Shown piece by piece: positions 10,505 through 21,488 of a stretch of 64,000 bases of DNA. Source of the stretch: Symmetrospora coprosmae (Eukaryota > Basidiomycota > Cystobasidiomycetes > Symmetrosporaceae). Every line of letters starts with the position of its first letter. Positions within the stretch are counted from its first letter, which is position 1. Under the pieces are notes generated by a model, which worked only from the letters and a program-made list of their open reading frames with translations, ran no database searches and had not been told where the DNA came from. Location of the stretch: contig VUYT01000012.1 of the NCBI GenBank assembly GCA_008802785.1, positions 248,001 through 312,000 of the forward strand, given 5' to 3'. Both the position numbers and the translations under genes were made by a program.

Positions 10505-12403
10505 CGCTAGCATTGCCTGATCTTGCAGTGTGAGCATGCCATCCGCCCCCTGTCTACGATATCAAGCGCAAGGAGAAAAAGCTAACGTCCGATGGCTTTC
10601 GGCGAACAGTATCCCTTGTGATGTTGTGCTGAGAGCTTTTCCGGTCCTGATCTTCTGCAACATTGGCAGACGCGCGAAGCTAGAGCGATGCCCTTCTTTC
10701 GCAACGAGATGCTGTGGCACCAATCTGAAATTATCGCACATTAACCAGATAGAAGATGGCTTGCCGGCGGGCACAAACCCTTCTCGTCCACTCCTACTGC
10801 TTCTACAATCGAAGGACGCCATCGCTGCAAGTTTTCACAGAATGATATACGATGTTCCATGGAGCATGGTTTTGGTTCTGTAGACGCACAATCCTGACCG
10901 CTAATGAGGCAGACTGGGCACGCTCTGTGAGAAGGCAAGACTGGATACAATCTCAACTGTACAGGGCGGACTCCGCGCATCATCGCTTCACCGGGGTTTC
11001 CCGCCAACCCGGAGTCCGCGCATGCATGTCACAGTGATGCTGGGTTTCGGTCTTGTCTTGATGTTGCCACCTCTCAGAGGGATGCATCTCGCTCGACTCG
11101 CAGAGTGAACAGCCCCAGAAGTCCTGCTGATGCTTCTTTTCCCAGTGGATCTTGGCCATCTTATCCCCTGTATTCCAGCCTCTGATCCAATTTTTGCAGT
11201 AGAGACACCTGCAAAAGCGCGATGCCATAGCCAAGGGGATTCGTTCAGCATTCGGCTGTAGCGGCGGTTCCTCCGAGAATAAGCGCACACGGAACCCCGC
11301 TCACCTCAGTTCTCCCAGTACCGTAAGCCTACTGACTCGAATGTGCGTGGCGCGGTGAAACGGCATGGGAACAGGCACGCCGACTCTGCGAGAAGGACTT
11401 GAGGTGCGAGACGGTAAATTTGCAGAGGCTGCTTGTAACCCTAGACCGCCTGTCGAGCGCTGTACGTAGGGGTCCTGGCTGAGTTGCGTTCCGCGTCCTA
11501 ACGGTGATGGTCGAAGCTTGTTTGCAGCGTCCTGATCTGCCTCCAACTTGCGGACCGCTTCCAATGATCACATTCAGCTTGAGTCATCTTCGCGGTGAAG
11601 CGCGCATGGGCTGAAGAGGACCGTGCAGCCCGTGTCTTCGCGCTGACGGGTGCTGAGTGATCAAGGATACTGCTGCGCAATTGGAGTGTTGCGTCAAGGT
11701 TGGTCGAGCTATGCCTTGACGAAAGGGAAGTGGAAGATGTGGGGGTCATGGCGACTAAAGGTGTCCCAGCATGTGCTAAGACTGGGGAATGCAGAGAGCG
11801 CGGAAGAGTATTGCGGCGGTTGGTGGAATGGAGTGGAACGAAGCAGAGAGACCGTTGACTTGGAACCCCTTCTAAATAGTCTGCAGGGGTAGCGCTCGCA
11901 GCAGACCTTTTCCCACACTATCCTGTCCGAATTCTGGTGTAGAAGCGTTCAACAGACACAGCCTCGACACGGACGTCGGCTTGTCCGACATCAAGTCTGG
12001 TCCGACAGCGATCAGATGACTCTTGCCTTGACGTTCGACGACACCATCGTCGCGTGACCCATATCGGGAAATGCGTCAGGTAATAGAGTGATCCGCGCAT
12101 CATGTGTGCCAGAGAGCCTGAACAGGTGGCGTTACAGCATAGGGGAGGGCGTGGAGCTGCATTGCATCGTGGGCAGGGAAAAGAGGTACATCAAGGTAGA
12201 ATTGGCAACGCCCGTGATGCTCTCGGTAGAGAGCGCCAGAAGGACGTTAGACGAAGCTCAGAGGGAACGATGTAGGGATGCTTGCATAACGTCGTGAGGG
12301 AGCGTGACCACACAGCGACAACGACGATGATGACGAGAGTGTCCGTGTGGGTACGATGACTGCTTGAGACAGTCTAGACCAAGCAGATGCGGGGGAGGGC
12401 GCT
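10505..12403. other. Long gene-poor region
   Basis: About 1.9 kb between the SPT small-subunit gene and the GPI-anchored PEBP-like gene, which converge on it. Apart from the small cysteine/histidine-rich frame listed separately, open frames are short, lack domains and show no clean splice chain. It looks less GC-rich than its surroundings by eye. It could contain a decayed gene or a non-coding transcript, but nothing positive supports either. Confidence 0.4.
10980..11228 (-). CDS. Possible small Cys/His-rich (zinc-binding-like) protein
   Basis: From the ATG at 11228 an 82-codon frame encodes two spaced Cys/His sets: CLYC followed 16 residues later by HWEKKH, then CSLC followed by further histidines (SEMHPSERWQH). 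The spacing resembles two degenerate C2H2 or BED-type zinc-binding units, but no named family was recognised. The frame is open further upstream without another ATG. It lies alone in a gene-poor region on the minus strand. It may be a real orphan, a terminal exon, or a remnant of a larger gene. Confidence 0.35.
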   Translation of the reverse strand: MASRFCRCLYCKNWIRGWNTGDKMAKIHWEKKHQQDFWGCSLCESSEMHPSERWQHQDKTETQHHCDMHARTPGWRETPVKR

Positions 12404-13724
12404 CTACGCGAGGAAGGCGACAAGACCAGCGACGGCGGCGAGCATGGCGCCAGCCGAGGCGAAGGTGCTCGAGGCTCCACCGGTAGGTGCCGGGGAGGCG
12501 GCTGATGAAGGGCTGGACCCGGCGTTGTTGCCGGTGCCGGCGGTCGCAGCGCTCGTGGGCGAGCCAGCGGTGGAGCTGGCGGCAGACTCAACGGAAAGCG
12601 TGGCGGTGTTAACTGCCTCGGTGGAAGCGGCCGGGACGGTGCTGCGTGGACATGACGGATTAGCCCTGTCGACAACTGCACAAGGAGGGAGCGGGCTTAA
12701 AAGACACTCACGGAGCACCGTTCTCGACAGTGAAGAAGTTGGCAGCGACAAGAGGGCCGAGACCGCTCTCAGTCACGTAGCCGGCAAAGTCCCAAGGCCC
12801 AGCTGCGGTGCCTGCCGTGCTGAGGTTGGCTGGCGCGGCGAACGTGCTCGGCTGCTCAAAGAGGAGCCACGCGTATCGGTGAGGGCCGGTGCCGGGCAGC
12901 GGACCGGGGCCTGTGATCGCGCATGCATAAGGGGTGAGCGTTCATTTAGCTCGGGGCAGTACCGCTCGCATCAAGCAAAAGCCGCAACGCACCAGCGTAG
13001 CTCGTGACGAGAGTACCGGTGCTGAGGTCAATCTCGCCAGCGGCGACTTGGACACCGTTGTTCAGGTAGTGACGGTACTCGCCGCGCGGGTCCGGGTCAG
13101 AGATGGACGAGAAGTCGACAAGCGCCAGCGTGTAGCTAGCCTCGGCGGTCCAGTTGGCTGGGTTGACGGGCATGACCTGGACTGTTTCGACCATACGTGC
13201 GAGACCGTGTCAGCAGTGTAGCCCAGCAAGAGAAACGGTCTACTGCACGAGACCCACAGTTAGGCCTCTCGGCAACCGCATCGGCGGCATATGCCTGGCC
13301 AGTGACAATCGGGCTAGAGCCGTAGATGACTTCGAGCAGGGCCTGCGCGTCCAGCGGCTGGCCAAGAGCCTGTCCGTTGCCAATGGGGGCTGATGGAGAT
13401 GCGAAACGAGGTCAGCTCTCATGTTGCATTCATGCAGGGCCCCGTGCGGATGGGCCGCTCCGTTGTTGCCTGTTGCCTGTTGCGTCTTTGAGAGCAGCAA
13501 GCCCCGGGCGATCCAACAAGGGGATGGATGGCATCTGAAGACCTTGTCCAATGTCACTCACTGTTGAGTCCTGCAGCGTCCCACTGAGCCTCGACGAGGG
13601 CGACGGCCGTTGCGTTGGCTGCCGTGCTGGTGCTGTTTGTCTCCTGCGCAGAGACGGACGAGACCGCCGCAAAGAGGGCGACTGCGGTGACGGCGAACGA
13701 CGACGATGATGCTGCGGCGAACAT
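12404..13724 (-). CDS. Secreted, GPI-anchored PEBP (phosphatidylethanolamine-binding)-like protein
   Basis: Exons in transcript order 13724-13562, 13389-13258, 13181-12993, 12910-12712 and 12641-12404 give 306 residues with all phases closing. It starts with a signal peptide (MFAAASSSSFAVTAVALFA, cleavage near SAQE). The core has YTLALVDFSS, RGEYRHYLNN and GTGPHRYAWLLFEQP, the ligand-site motifs of the PEBP/YbhB fold. A serine/threonine/alanine-rich stretch and a C-terminal hydrophobic tail (GAMLAAVAGLVAFLA) indicate GPI anchoring. Most fungal PEBPs, such as Tfs1, are cytosolic proteinase inhibitors, so a wall- or membrane-anchored form is notable. The ligand is unknown. The gene diverges from the seven-helix protein gene. 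Confidence 0.85.
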
Positions 13725-14638
13725 GGTGGATGACTGTGTATGGGGTTGAGTGGACGACGATGCTGAAACTGGAACTGATGGAGATGGCAGAAAAGAGAGG
13801 AACAGACGGACAGAGAGGATCAGTGCGTCCCTCAGCCAAACACAACAGCTCCGTCAAGAGGGTGGCGAAAACAGGGGTAGTCGATCGACGCGTCTTCGCT
13901 GAGCACAAAGACGCGTCGTGGCAGCTGGCGCAGAGCGGGAGCTGGCATGCTCCAGGCCATATGCATTCGCGAGCAGCAGCGGGTGTGCACGGAGACGACT
14001 TGCGCACTACTGCTCCTCTCCAGTCCTCAAGCAGTGCACCCTGCTTGGCTTCAGGACTGCTCTGAAGTGCTCGCTTTCGCGAGTCGTGAATGACCCTGCC
14101 TTTGCCTTGAAATTGGTACCGGGAAGCACGCAAAGCTAAGGAAAGCAAAGGCGCAACTGATGGCTGAGCTTCGAGTAGTAGTACAGAGCACACCCACCGC
14201 CGTACGTGAGCGGAGCTGCATCTCCTGCCATGCATTGTGTCGAAGCCCTGGAAAAGCCCCCGAGCACCGACATTCATGCAAAGCTCGTCTCAATAACATT
14301 GCGATCCAGCCTGATCAACATCCGCAAGACCCACAGGGCCGACCAAAGGAGAACTCGTTCGAGAGCCAGTCGCGGAAAGGCGCAAGGGGCTCGCCTCTTG
14401 GGGCTGCCCGTCGGACTCGGAGCTCCATCTCCGTCCGTGCTGGCCAGCTCAGCACACACCCAACCAACCCCCCCCCCCCTGGACCCCGGAGCTTTGCACG
14501 CAGTGACGGGCACACTGGCCACGCACGTTGCAATCAATCTCGATGCACTCAGGTCGCACACGCCCGTCTTCATCTGAAGCTGCTGCCCCTTGATCTTCCT
14601 TCAGCAACGTCTGCGTTTAGTCTGACAACCTCGGCAGT
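13725..14638. promoter_or_regulatory. Divergent intergenic region, PEBP-like / seven-helix protein
   Basis: About 910 bases separating the starts of two divergent genes for membrane or surface proteins. It contains a run of twelve C at 14468-14479. Several short antisense frames overlap but none has a domain. No defined promoter element was identified. Confidence 0.4.
14468..14479 (+). repeat. Homopolymeric C tract
   Basis: Twelve consecutive C residues in the divergent intergenic region about 160-170 bases upstream of the seven-helix protein start. This is a mutable simple sequence and could also be a sequencing-length artefact. Confidence 0.8.
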
Positions 14639-16234
14639 ATGACTGATATCGTCGGCGCTCTGGCCCCACAATGGGCTGCAGATCAGATACTGATTCCCTG
14701 CGCTACAGGATGGTAAGCTGCTTGACTGTTGCTCCCTGCTATGCTGAACGTCAAGCCTGACGCTGCTGGTCCTGGTGCCACCCTGCTCCACAGGGGCCTA
14801 CAGCTCCTCCTCTGCGGTGTTGCGACGACACGAGCCTGTCCGCTACTCAGGAAGCGCTCTTCTCGCCCCTGCGGCGTGCCACATGCGCGCCTGCTCCTCT
14901 CCATTGCGGTCCTCTCGAATCTCCTGGCAGCCGCCTGCACGCAATGGCAGATGACCGTCTACATCGCGTCGCAAGCCCGCAGCCTGGACGCGCTGAACGG
15001 CTTTCAGCTGCCGGACTGTCTAGTCTCGCTACCCGCGGTCCTAGCTGGCGCAGCAACGCAGATCTTCATGGCCGTCAGGTGCTGGAGGGTCAGCGAAGGG
15101 AGTCGCCTCTTTGCCACCCTCATCATTCCGGGAATCACTGCTGTTCTGGCAGGCGGAACCTGGTCTGTCGGCTCAAATGGTGAGCAAGCCAGCTCACACT
15201 GCAAGATCACGTTGTCGGGCTCGAGCTGACTATACGCACGCTACAGTCATGTACATGCAAGGCCAAGTCTCGAGCAAAGGCACCTTCCCGTCATCTCAGA
15301 TCTGGATGTGGGCAAACGTCTACGTCGACTTCATCATCACCTGTGTGCTCGTCTACCACCTCATGAGGCGGAAGACCAATGCCTCGTCTCGATCGAGCCG
15401 GAACGCTGCTAGCCAGGGCAGCCAGGGCAGCCACAGCAGCCGTGCCACTACAGCAAGCTGCCGGAGCCTCGCTAGTGACGACATGCTCAACGCGCTCATC
15501 CGGCTCGCTTTCGAGACGTGCGCTGCGCCGCTGCTGGTCTCGCTCGCTACGGCAGTCACATTCGCGGCAACTGCAAAGACGCCCTTCATGTGGAATGTGA
15601 GACTTCCCCGCTCGGTCCGAGCTCAGCCTTCAATCAGGCTCACCCTCTTTGCCACTGTCCACAGGCCAATAACGCCACATTGCCTTTCATCCCATCCCTT
15701 TACGTCCTCTCGTTCACATACTGCCTCGAGGCCAGCATCCGCGCAGTTTCCTCTGCCGGCTCCAGGCGCGTAGCTGCCAGCCGCCCGGAAGACGAGGAGA
15801 GCGGGCCGCGACGCGCAGCATCACGAGACGAGCCAAAGCTCCCTCACTGCGTGTCAGGGCCGTCGAGTTTCGGCAGCGACAGCGAGCAGACGCACTCTCG
15901 CCAGCGCACCACCATTGCAAATGCGCTCGCGGTGCGTTTCCCATGGATCCGCTATTCGTCCTCCGGCAGCGCGCGCGAAGACCCAGCGCAACGCCGTCGA
16001 GAGCGGCAGACCAAGGACACCTGTTCCTCGGATTGGGAAGCGCCAAACGACTGGCAGACGGCACAGAGCCTGCATCTGTGCTGGTCCTCGCAGGAGCCGA
16101 TGTCGGTTTCACCGTCCCTCGTCGATGTGCCTCTGCCACCTCTCATGCTGCCACCCGCAACTATGCCCAAGCTCAAGATCTGTCAAATAGAGAAGCGCGT
16201 GGAAGTAGTACGGGAGGAACATTATGTAGTATAG
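14639..16234 (+). CDS. Seven-helix membrane protein, DUF6533/DUF6534-like
   Basis: Exons 14639-14712, 14794-15179, 15247-15596 and 15665-16234 give 459 residues. Several hydrophobic segments follow one another: an N-terminal WGLQLLLCGVATT, LLLSIAVLSNLLAAACT, PAVLAGAATQIFMAVRCW, LIIPGITAVLAGGTW, VYVDFIITCVLVYHLM, APLLVSLATAVTFAAT and FIPSLYVLSFTYCLEA. A polar loop precedes the last two helices, and the tail is long, charged and low-complexity. The pattern LIRLAFETC then a final helix pair resembles the DUF6534 module of receptor-like proteins abundant in basidiomycetes. Function is unknown, and a GPCR-like role would be inference. The topology is my count and not computed. Confidence 0.7.
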
Positions 16235-16475
16235 CCTTTCCTTGCCTTCTTTCGGTTCGCCTACCCCTGTAGCATACGGCTCTTCCGCGCGTTGTCCATA
16301 AATGTCGTAGCGCGTCCTCCGAATGATGGTGTTCCCCTGTCCAGTACAGATTCCACATGTTCACACTCAGCCTGTGTGTCAATGTGTGCCGGTTGTGCGT
16401 GTCGTACGCTGTCGCTTCTATTGCCGACAGCCGGAACTACCTCTCTTTCTTTGATCAACGCAGGCTGCTGCATTA

Positions 16476-18140
16476 ATGAAGGCTCCGCTCCCGCCACGAC
16501 TGCTCTTCGCTGTCCCGAGAGGCTTTGAGGACGTCGCTGCGCAAGACATCTTGCGATTTCTGCCACCTCTGCATGATGCGCATTCAAAAGATCTCGATGC
16601 ACAAGCAAAACCGGTAGACGTCCGCTGCGCGCCAGATTCCGGCTACGTCGAGCTTCAGCCGCCGAATGACACTATACTTCGTTCTTGCATCGATGCGTAC
16701 AACTCAGGCGTCCTCTGGGCCGTGACGAGGTGCTTGATAGGCATCGGCCCGCCGATACCCATTCACGCCGAGTTGGAGGAGCACTTACAGGCAGACAGGC
16801 TTCAATTGCCAAGCAGGCAGAGCGCGGCACTACCGGAAGCTACAGAAGACACCCGTCATCGTCTGTCGAAGCGGAGGAAGAAGCGCGGGCCTCGGCCAGA
16901 ACGGGATACCATGCCTTCGGAGACGAGGTTGCTCGAACATCTCTGCGCAGCAGGCTTGAGAGAGACACAAGAGTCCGGCAGTCTGACTGAATCACTCGAC
17001 TCCTGGCAGTGGCAGCGCCAGCAGGCGCCGACCAGGGCGAGGGAGCCAGACGCCGAGCCCGCATTCACATTCGCCGTCAACTTCGAAAGACGCGAGCTGC
17101 ACCTACCGACGCTCAAGTCCTCAGATATCGCGTCAAGGATAGGAGGAGATCTCCACACGCTACTGCTGCAATGGACGGGGAGAGATGAGCAACAGGTGAA
17201 TCTCGGCAATCCAGATCTGAACGTGAGTGCCGTTCCGCCTGAATGCTCGCTCCGCTCAGCCGCTTGCTCACGAGAGCCGGATTATCCTCTACGTAGGTCC
17301 ACATGGAACTAGTACACGATGAAGACTCTCAAGCTTGGTCAGCGTACTTTGGCATCCAGCTTCCTCCGCCTCGCATTCCTCCCAACCATCGACCGTTTGG
17401 CATCCGCACTGGCCGGACGACCCTTAACGCACAACGAGCCTACTGCCTGTGCCTCTGTCATCCTAGCTTACGACTGGCTACATCTGAGGCCGATCCATCG
17501 CACGTGAAAGCAGGCGCAGTCTTATTTGACCCTTGCGCCGGGTACGGCGCGATCCCTGTAGAGCTCGCCGGGATTTCCGCCCGCGACCGGCTGCACCTCG
17601 CCGTGCTGGCCGCCGACAAGGAGCTACCATCTATAGAAGGGGCAATGAGCAATTTCGCTGCCCGTCCAGTAGGACCGGCAGTGGAGATGGGGCCGGAATC
17701 GGGAGTGCTGTGGGATGGTCGTGGGCATGGCTGGAGCGGCGGACTCCGAGCAGGCGTAATCGATGGCATCGGTCGGTGCCTGCCTATGTCAAGGGCGTAC
17801 TACAAACGTACTGAAGCCATCGCCTTTGCCCGCAGTGACGGACTTGCCATGGGGCGTGCGCGAATTGACGAATAAAGCCGTTGCCGTACTGTATCCCCGG
17901 CTGCTCAGGACGCTCGCGGCTGCTATGCGTCCAGGCGGTTACGCAATACTGCTGTGCGGAAACAGAAAGCAGCTGAGCATCGCCATCGCGCAGAACGAGG
18001 CGACCTGGGAGCATATAGCGGAGAAGGTGAGGCGATGTCACTGGATCCTGCCAACATTGAGCGAGTCTGACGAGCGGAGAGGGCAGTCTGTCAATGTGGA
18101 AGGTATCGCCGCGCAGGTCACGACACTGAGGAGAAGGTAG
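16476..18140 (+). CDS. THUMP-domain tRNA (guanine-N2) methyltransferase, THUMPD3/Trm14-like
   Basis: Exons 16476-17222, 17297-17771 and 17836-18140 give 508 residues. The N-terminus (LLFAVPRGFEDVAAQDIL) and middle (FAVNFERRELHLP) fit the ferredoxin-like plus THUMP region that binds tRNA. The C-terminal half is a Rossmann methyltransferase with DPCAGYGAIPVELA (SAM site) and TDLPWGVREL, the N6/N2-type catalytic loop, followed by LAAAMRPGGYAILL. Human THUMPD3 and archaeal Trm14 make m2G in the tRNA acceptor stem, and that role is inferred here. The second intron must use the unusual donor GTCGGT to produce IVTDLPWG. The 3' end faces the MFS gene 166 bases away. Confidence 0.85.
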
Positions 18141-18306
18141 CATGCTTGCTAAGCAACAAGGGTATTACCACTGTTCCACAGGATTTCCGTATTATGTGCA
18201 TGGAAAGACTACGCTACAGCCTGCAGACACCCAAAGCTTTTGCACCGCTCTACAACCCGAATTAATGCAATGGTACAATGACACAGTCCTGAGCCTTATC
18301 CTGTAT

Positions 18307-20471
18307 CTATGCCCGGCTCGCGTTAACCTTGTCGCTCTCGGCGTAGACAGGCTTGGAGAAATCGTCGAGGTCCTCTTTTGGCGAGTCCTCGGTCGAGCCG
18401 CCCTGCTTGAGCACAGCACCGTCGAGAACCTCCATCTCGTGCTCGGAGTCGTTGAACGACTTCGGGTTGAAGGCGAATGCACCCTTGGGGATAAGGGTGG
18501 CGAGGAGGATGACACCGCAGCACACGCTGAACTGAATGCCTCCAACCTCACGCAGCGACTGGACGATGTTGCGGTTGGCGACAAAATCACGGTCGATGAC
18601 CTTGCCGAGAACCGAGGAGAGGACGGCGTTGAGGATGATGCTGTGGTAGCAATAAGCGACGTTAGCGAAGAGCGCAGGTGCAACATTTAAGGAATGGAAT
18701 GATGGACACACTAGGCCGAAAAGAGGAAGGCCATGACGGAGCCAAGCGGGCTGACGCCCATGTCGGGGAGGTCCATCTCGCTGAGCGTGCTCTGGATGTA
18801 AGCAGCGAGCGAGACGTCTCCGGAGGCCCATCCGTACGAGATCGGCAGGAAGCACGCAGCGGTGATCCACGCCCAGGTGACGTTCCTCTGAGCAATGCCA
18901 TTCGCAAAGACGGGCATGATCCAGACGATATTGAGCGCGATGGCGTCGAGACGGAGCCATGGCAGCGGGGTTGGCACACGGTTGGATAGGAGGAAGACCG
19001 TAAGCGCACCGAGGAGCTCTCCGAAGTTGGAGCCTCCGACGATGATCTGCGACCATGCGGATGTCCCAAGGACTCGTCGGGCGTAAGCGGGCGAGAGAGA
19101 CGACTCGAGGAATCGGTGCAGGTAGAGGGCGAGTGAGTATGAGATGGGAAGCCAGATGAACTTGCGAGATCCGAAAATGATCTTGCCGCCAACCCAGATG
19201 GCCTTGCCGAAGCCGAGGAATCCGTAACCGACCGCGACGAAGTAGTTGCGGTTCTGTCGCTCGACGGCGGAGAGAGCAGCATCGCCCTCGGCTTGTTTCG
19301 ATGACGGCTTCTTATACGAGAGCGCAGAGATGAAGATCCAGATGGCAGCTGCGAGCGTGAAGAAGATTGGCGAGAGCATGTAGCTAGTGTCTGCGGGCAG
19401 TGTACGGAGAATCAGTCCAGTTCTGCGAAACTGCAAGACGCCAAGTCAGAGGCTCACTGTTGCCGAAGCGGGAAATGGCAGCGGACGAGGCGAATGCTCC
19501 AGAGGTACCGGCAACTTCGTACAAGACGTGCGTCATTGCGTCCATTCGACGGAGCTTGTTGACATCGCCTCCAACGATGTCGGCGGGACTGCGGGATGGA
19601 AGGTGTGTAAGCCTACTGCATCCTTCCGAAACGGTTCTGACAGGCCAGGCCAGGTCAGATCAGACTCACATGACTCGTCGAATGAGCTCAATCATACCAT
19701 AAAAAATGCCGGCAATTCCCCAGATGGGGAAGATCAGGTCGGCCGGCCAGTTGCCGTATGTGACCGGTCCTCCGGGCTGACGGATCTTGCCTCCAGTCGC
19801 AGCGTCAACGATCAGGAGAACGGTAGTCATCAAGCCGAACCCGACGGCGGCGGCGGAGAGAACAGTCCTGGTCGGGTACGAGCGGACAAGAGGCGCAATG
19901 GCAATACTTCCTGGAGCGGCGGAGTAAGCGGATTATACGCGTCAGCAAGAGTCGTTGGTGTTGCGGGTAGTGGGCATTGCGCACCAACGACCTGCATGGC
20001 CTGGTTCAGACCCTGCGCGGCACCAAGCTTCGTGATGGCGGACTCGGCACGGAATCGCTACATAGCCGGGCGAGCACGAGCGTGATTGTCAGTCTGGGAA
20101 CCCTGCAAACCGGTCAAGAGCGGGAGGCTCACATCGGTAGCGAGAGTGGTAATGGATCCGTTGAAGAATTCGAGGCCGAACTCTATGACAGGAAGCTCGG
20201 AGTCAGCGAGTCTTCGTGCGTCGTCGTTCGGTAGGCTGTGAACTCACTGTACATCATGATACCTGTTGGTGGAGATTGACACAGCTCAGCACCCTTCAGA
20301 CCTCGTCGAAATTGGCAGACTCGTGTATACGTACCTCCGATGTCTGCGGGAAGGCGAAACGGATCAGCTAAGGATGGCGCGCCTAGAGCGAGTCCAAGGC
20401 AACTCACAGATCGCAATGTTCCTGCGCTGCTCGGGCGTGTAGCCGTTGTAGACGTCGCGAAGGTACCCCAT
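18307..20471 (-). CDS. MFS-like transporter, substrate unknown, with micro-exons
   Basis: Exons in transcript order 20471-20408, 20343-20335 (9 nt), 20262-20248 (15 nt), 20182-20133, 20057-19985, 19910-19670, 19588-19458, 19390-18712 and 18640-18307 give 531 residues with every phase closing. The protein has a cytoplasmic start (MGYLRDVYNGYTPEQRRNIA), a conserved loop FGLEFFNGSITTLATD, and about a dozen hydrophobic segments, for example AAVGFGLMTTVLLIVDAA and LSYGWASGDVSLAA-like helices near the C-terminal half. The C-terminus is acidic and cytosolic. It resembles a group of uncharacterised fungal MFS proteins, and I cannot name a substrate. The micro-exons encode the junction between the N-terminus and the first conserved motif. 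Confidence 0.8.
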
Positions 20472-21488
20472 TCTGCCGGTCCGAGTGCGGGTGAGGAGGA
20501 GCTGTCCTGCGGTTCGGGGCGGGCGTGAACAAGGAAATGCCTGATGCTGGAGGGAACGAGTCGAAGCAGAGGAAAAGGCGCTGAGGCGCGTCTGTATCTG
20601 AACCTGCTGCGTCTGCCTGTCAATTTTCCTGACCGTGACACACTCAGGACGAACGTGCCCAGCGAGCCTGTCTCCCTGCCAGGGGAAGGGGAAGGAGGAC
20701 CACTCGCAATCAGTCTTTCTCCATGAAGAGTGAGTGCGCAGAAGGTGGTCCAGATGCTAAATATGCTGCTCAAAAGGGCTTGGCACTGACAGAACGCGCC
20801 GCGGTGAGTGTGTCACTTCTCCGGGGTGACAGCGCCCGCGCGCCCGGCGAGCGCACGTTCCTGAAGCTGGCTTCAACGACCCGCAAGGAGGATGCTGGGG
20901 CTGGGGATCCGCATCTTCCTTCGTACCGTGTCGAGCAGCCAGCGTGGGAGTTCAACTTGCAATCAGATGGTCCGGAAGATTCGCAACGTATGCAGAGAGA
21001 CCTCCTCATCAGTCCCCATCGTCCGGCACGTTCTGCTCTGTCAGGAGTCGCATTGGGGAGGTCCAGGTCGAATGCAAGCATCCGCCTGATTGGCAAATGC
21101 TGGCAGAGGACAGCATGTATCAGCTGCCCCGGTAACGTCGATGATGCGAAGGCGTATAGGCGGTTTTCAACGAGCGACGCTGCATGCCGTCAGTGAGGAT
21201 GGAGGACGCCACTCAGCCTGAGGGGATAGCGCATCAAACAAGCGGGAGCGAGGAGCAGGTTCAGTCAAGCCGGGCTTGTTGAGCATTTTCAATGACCCGT
21301 CGGGAAGTATTTGATCATTGCGTCCTCTGTCATATGTGCGCTCACGAGCTGGAATAAAGGCGAGGCTGTCTGCGAGAGCGCGCGGGCGCGCCGCTCGCCG
21401 TTGGGCCCCTCTGTCCTGACCATCCGCACAACGCGACGAAGATTGCATAACGGCAGCACCATCGTCACCCTCATATCTATCTCTGAAG
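20472..21488. promoter_or_regulatory. Divergent intergenic region, MFS gene / F-box-like gene
   Basis: About one kilobase between divergent starts. A 157-codon plus-strand frame from 20723 and a 108-codon antisense frame lie here, but neither shows a domain or an internal compositional signature of a protein, so both are treated as chance. No regulatory motif was assigned. Confidence 0.4.

Noticed and set aside
10968-11024. Short inverted repeat around gcggactccg / cggagtccgc
   Set aside because: The arms are only about ten bases and the surroundings contain no other element feature, so a chance GC-rich palindrome is likely.
13558-14277. 239-codon minus-strand frame overlapping the PEBP-like gene start
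   Set aside because: It overlaps the signal-peptide exon in another frame and shows no domain, while the spliced PEBP model explains the region.
17776-17835. Alternative intron of the THUMP methyltransferase using donor GTGCCT
   Set aside because: The donor looks better but leaves the wrong phase and loses the TDLPWG catalytic motif.
18142-18690. 182-codon plus-strand frame
   Set aside because: It is the antisense of the last two MFS exons.
20723-21196. 157-codon plus-strand frame in the MFS/F-box divergent region
   Set aside because: There is no domain, start context or splice support, and cysteine and basic content look random.
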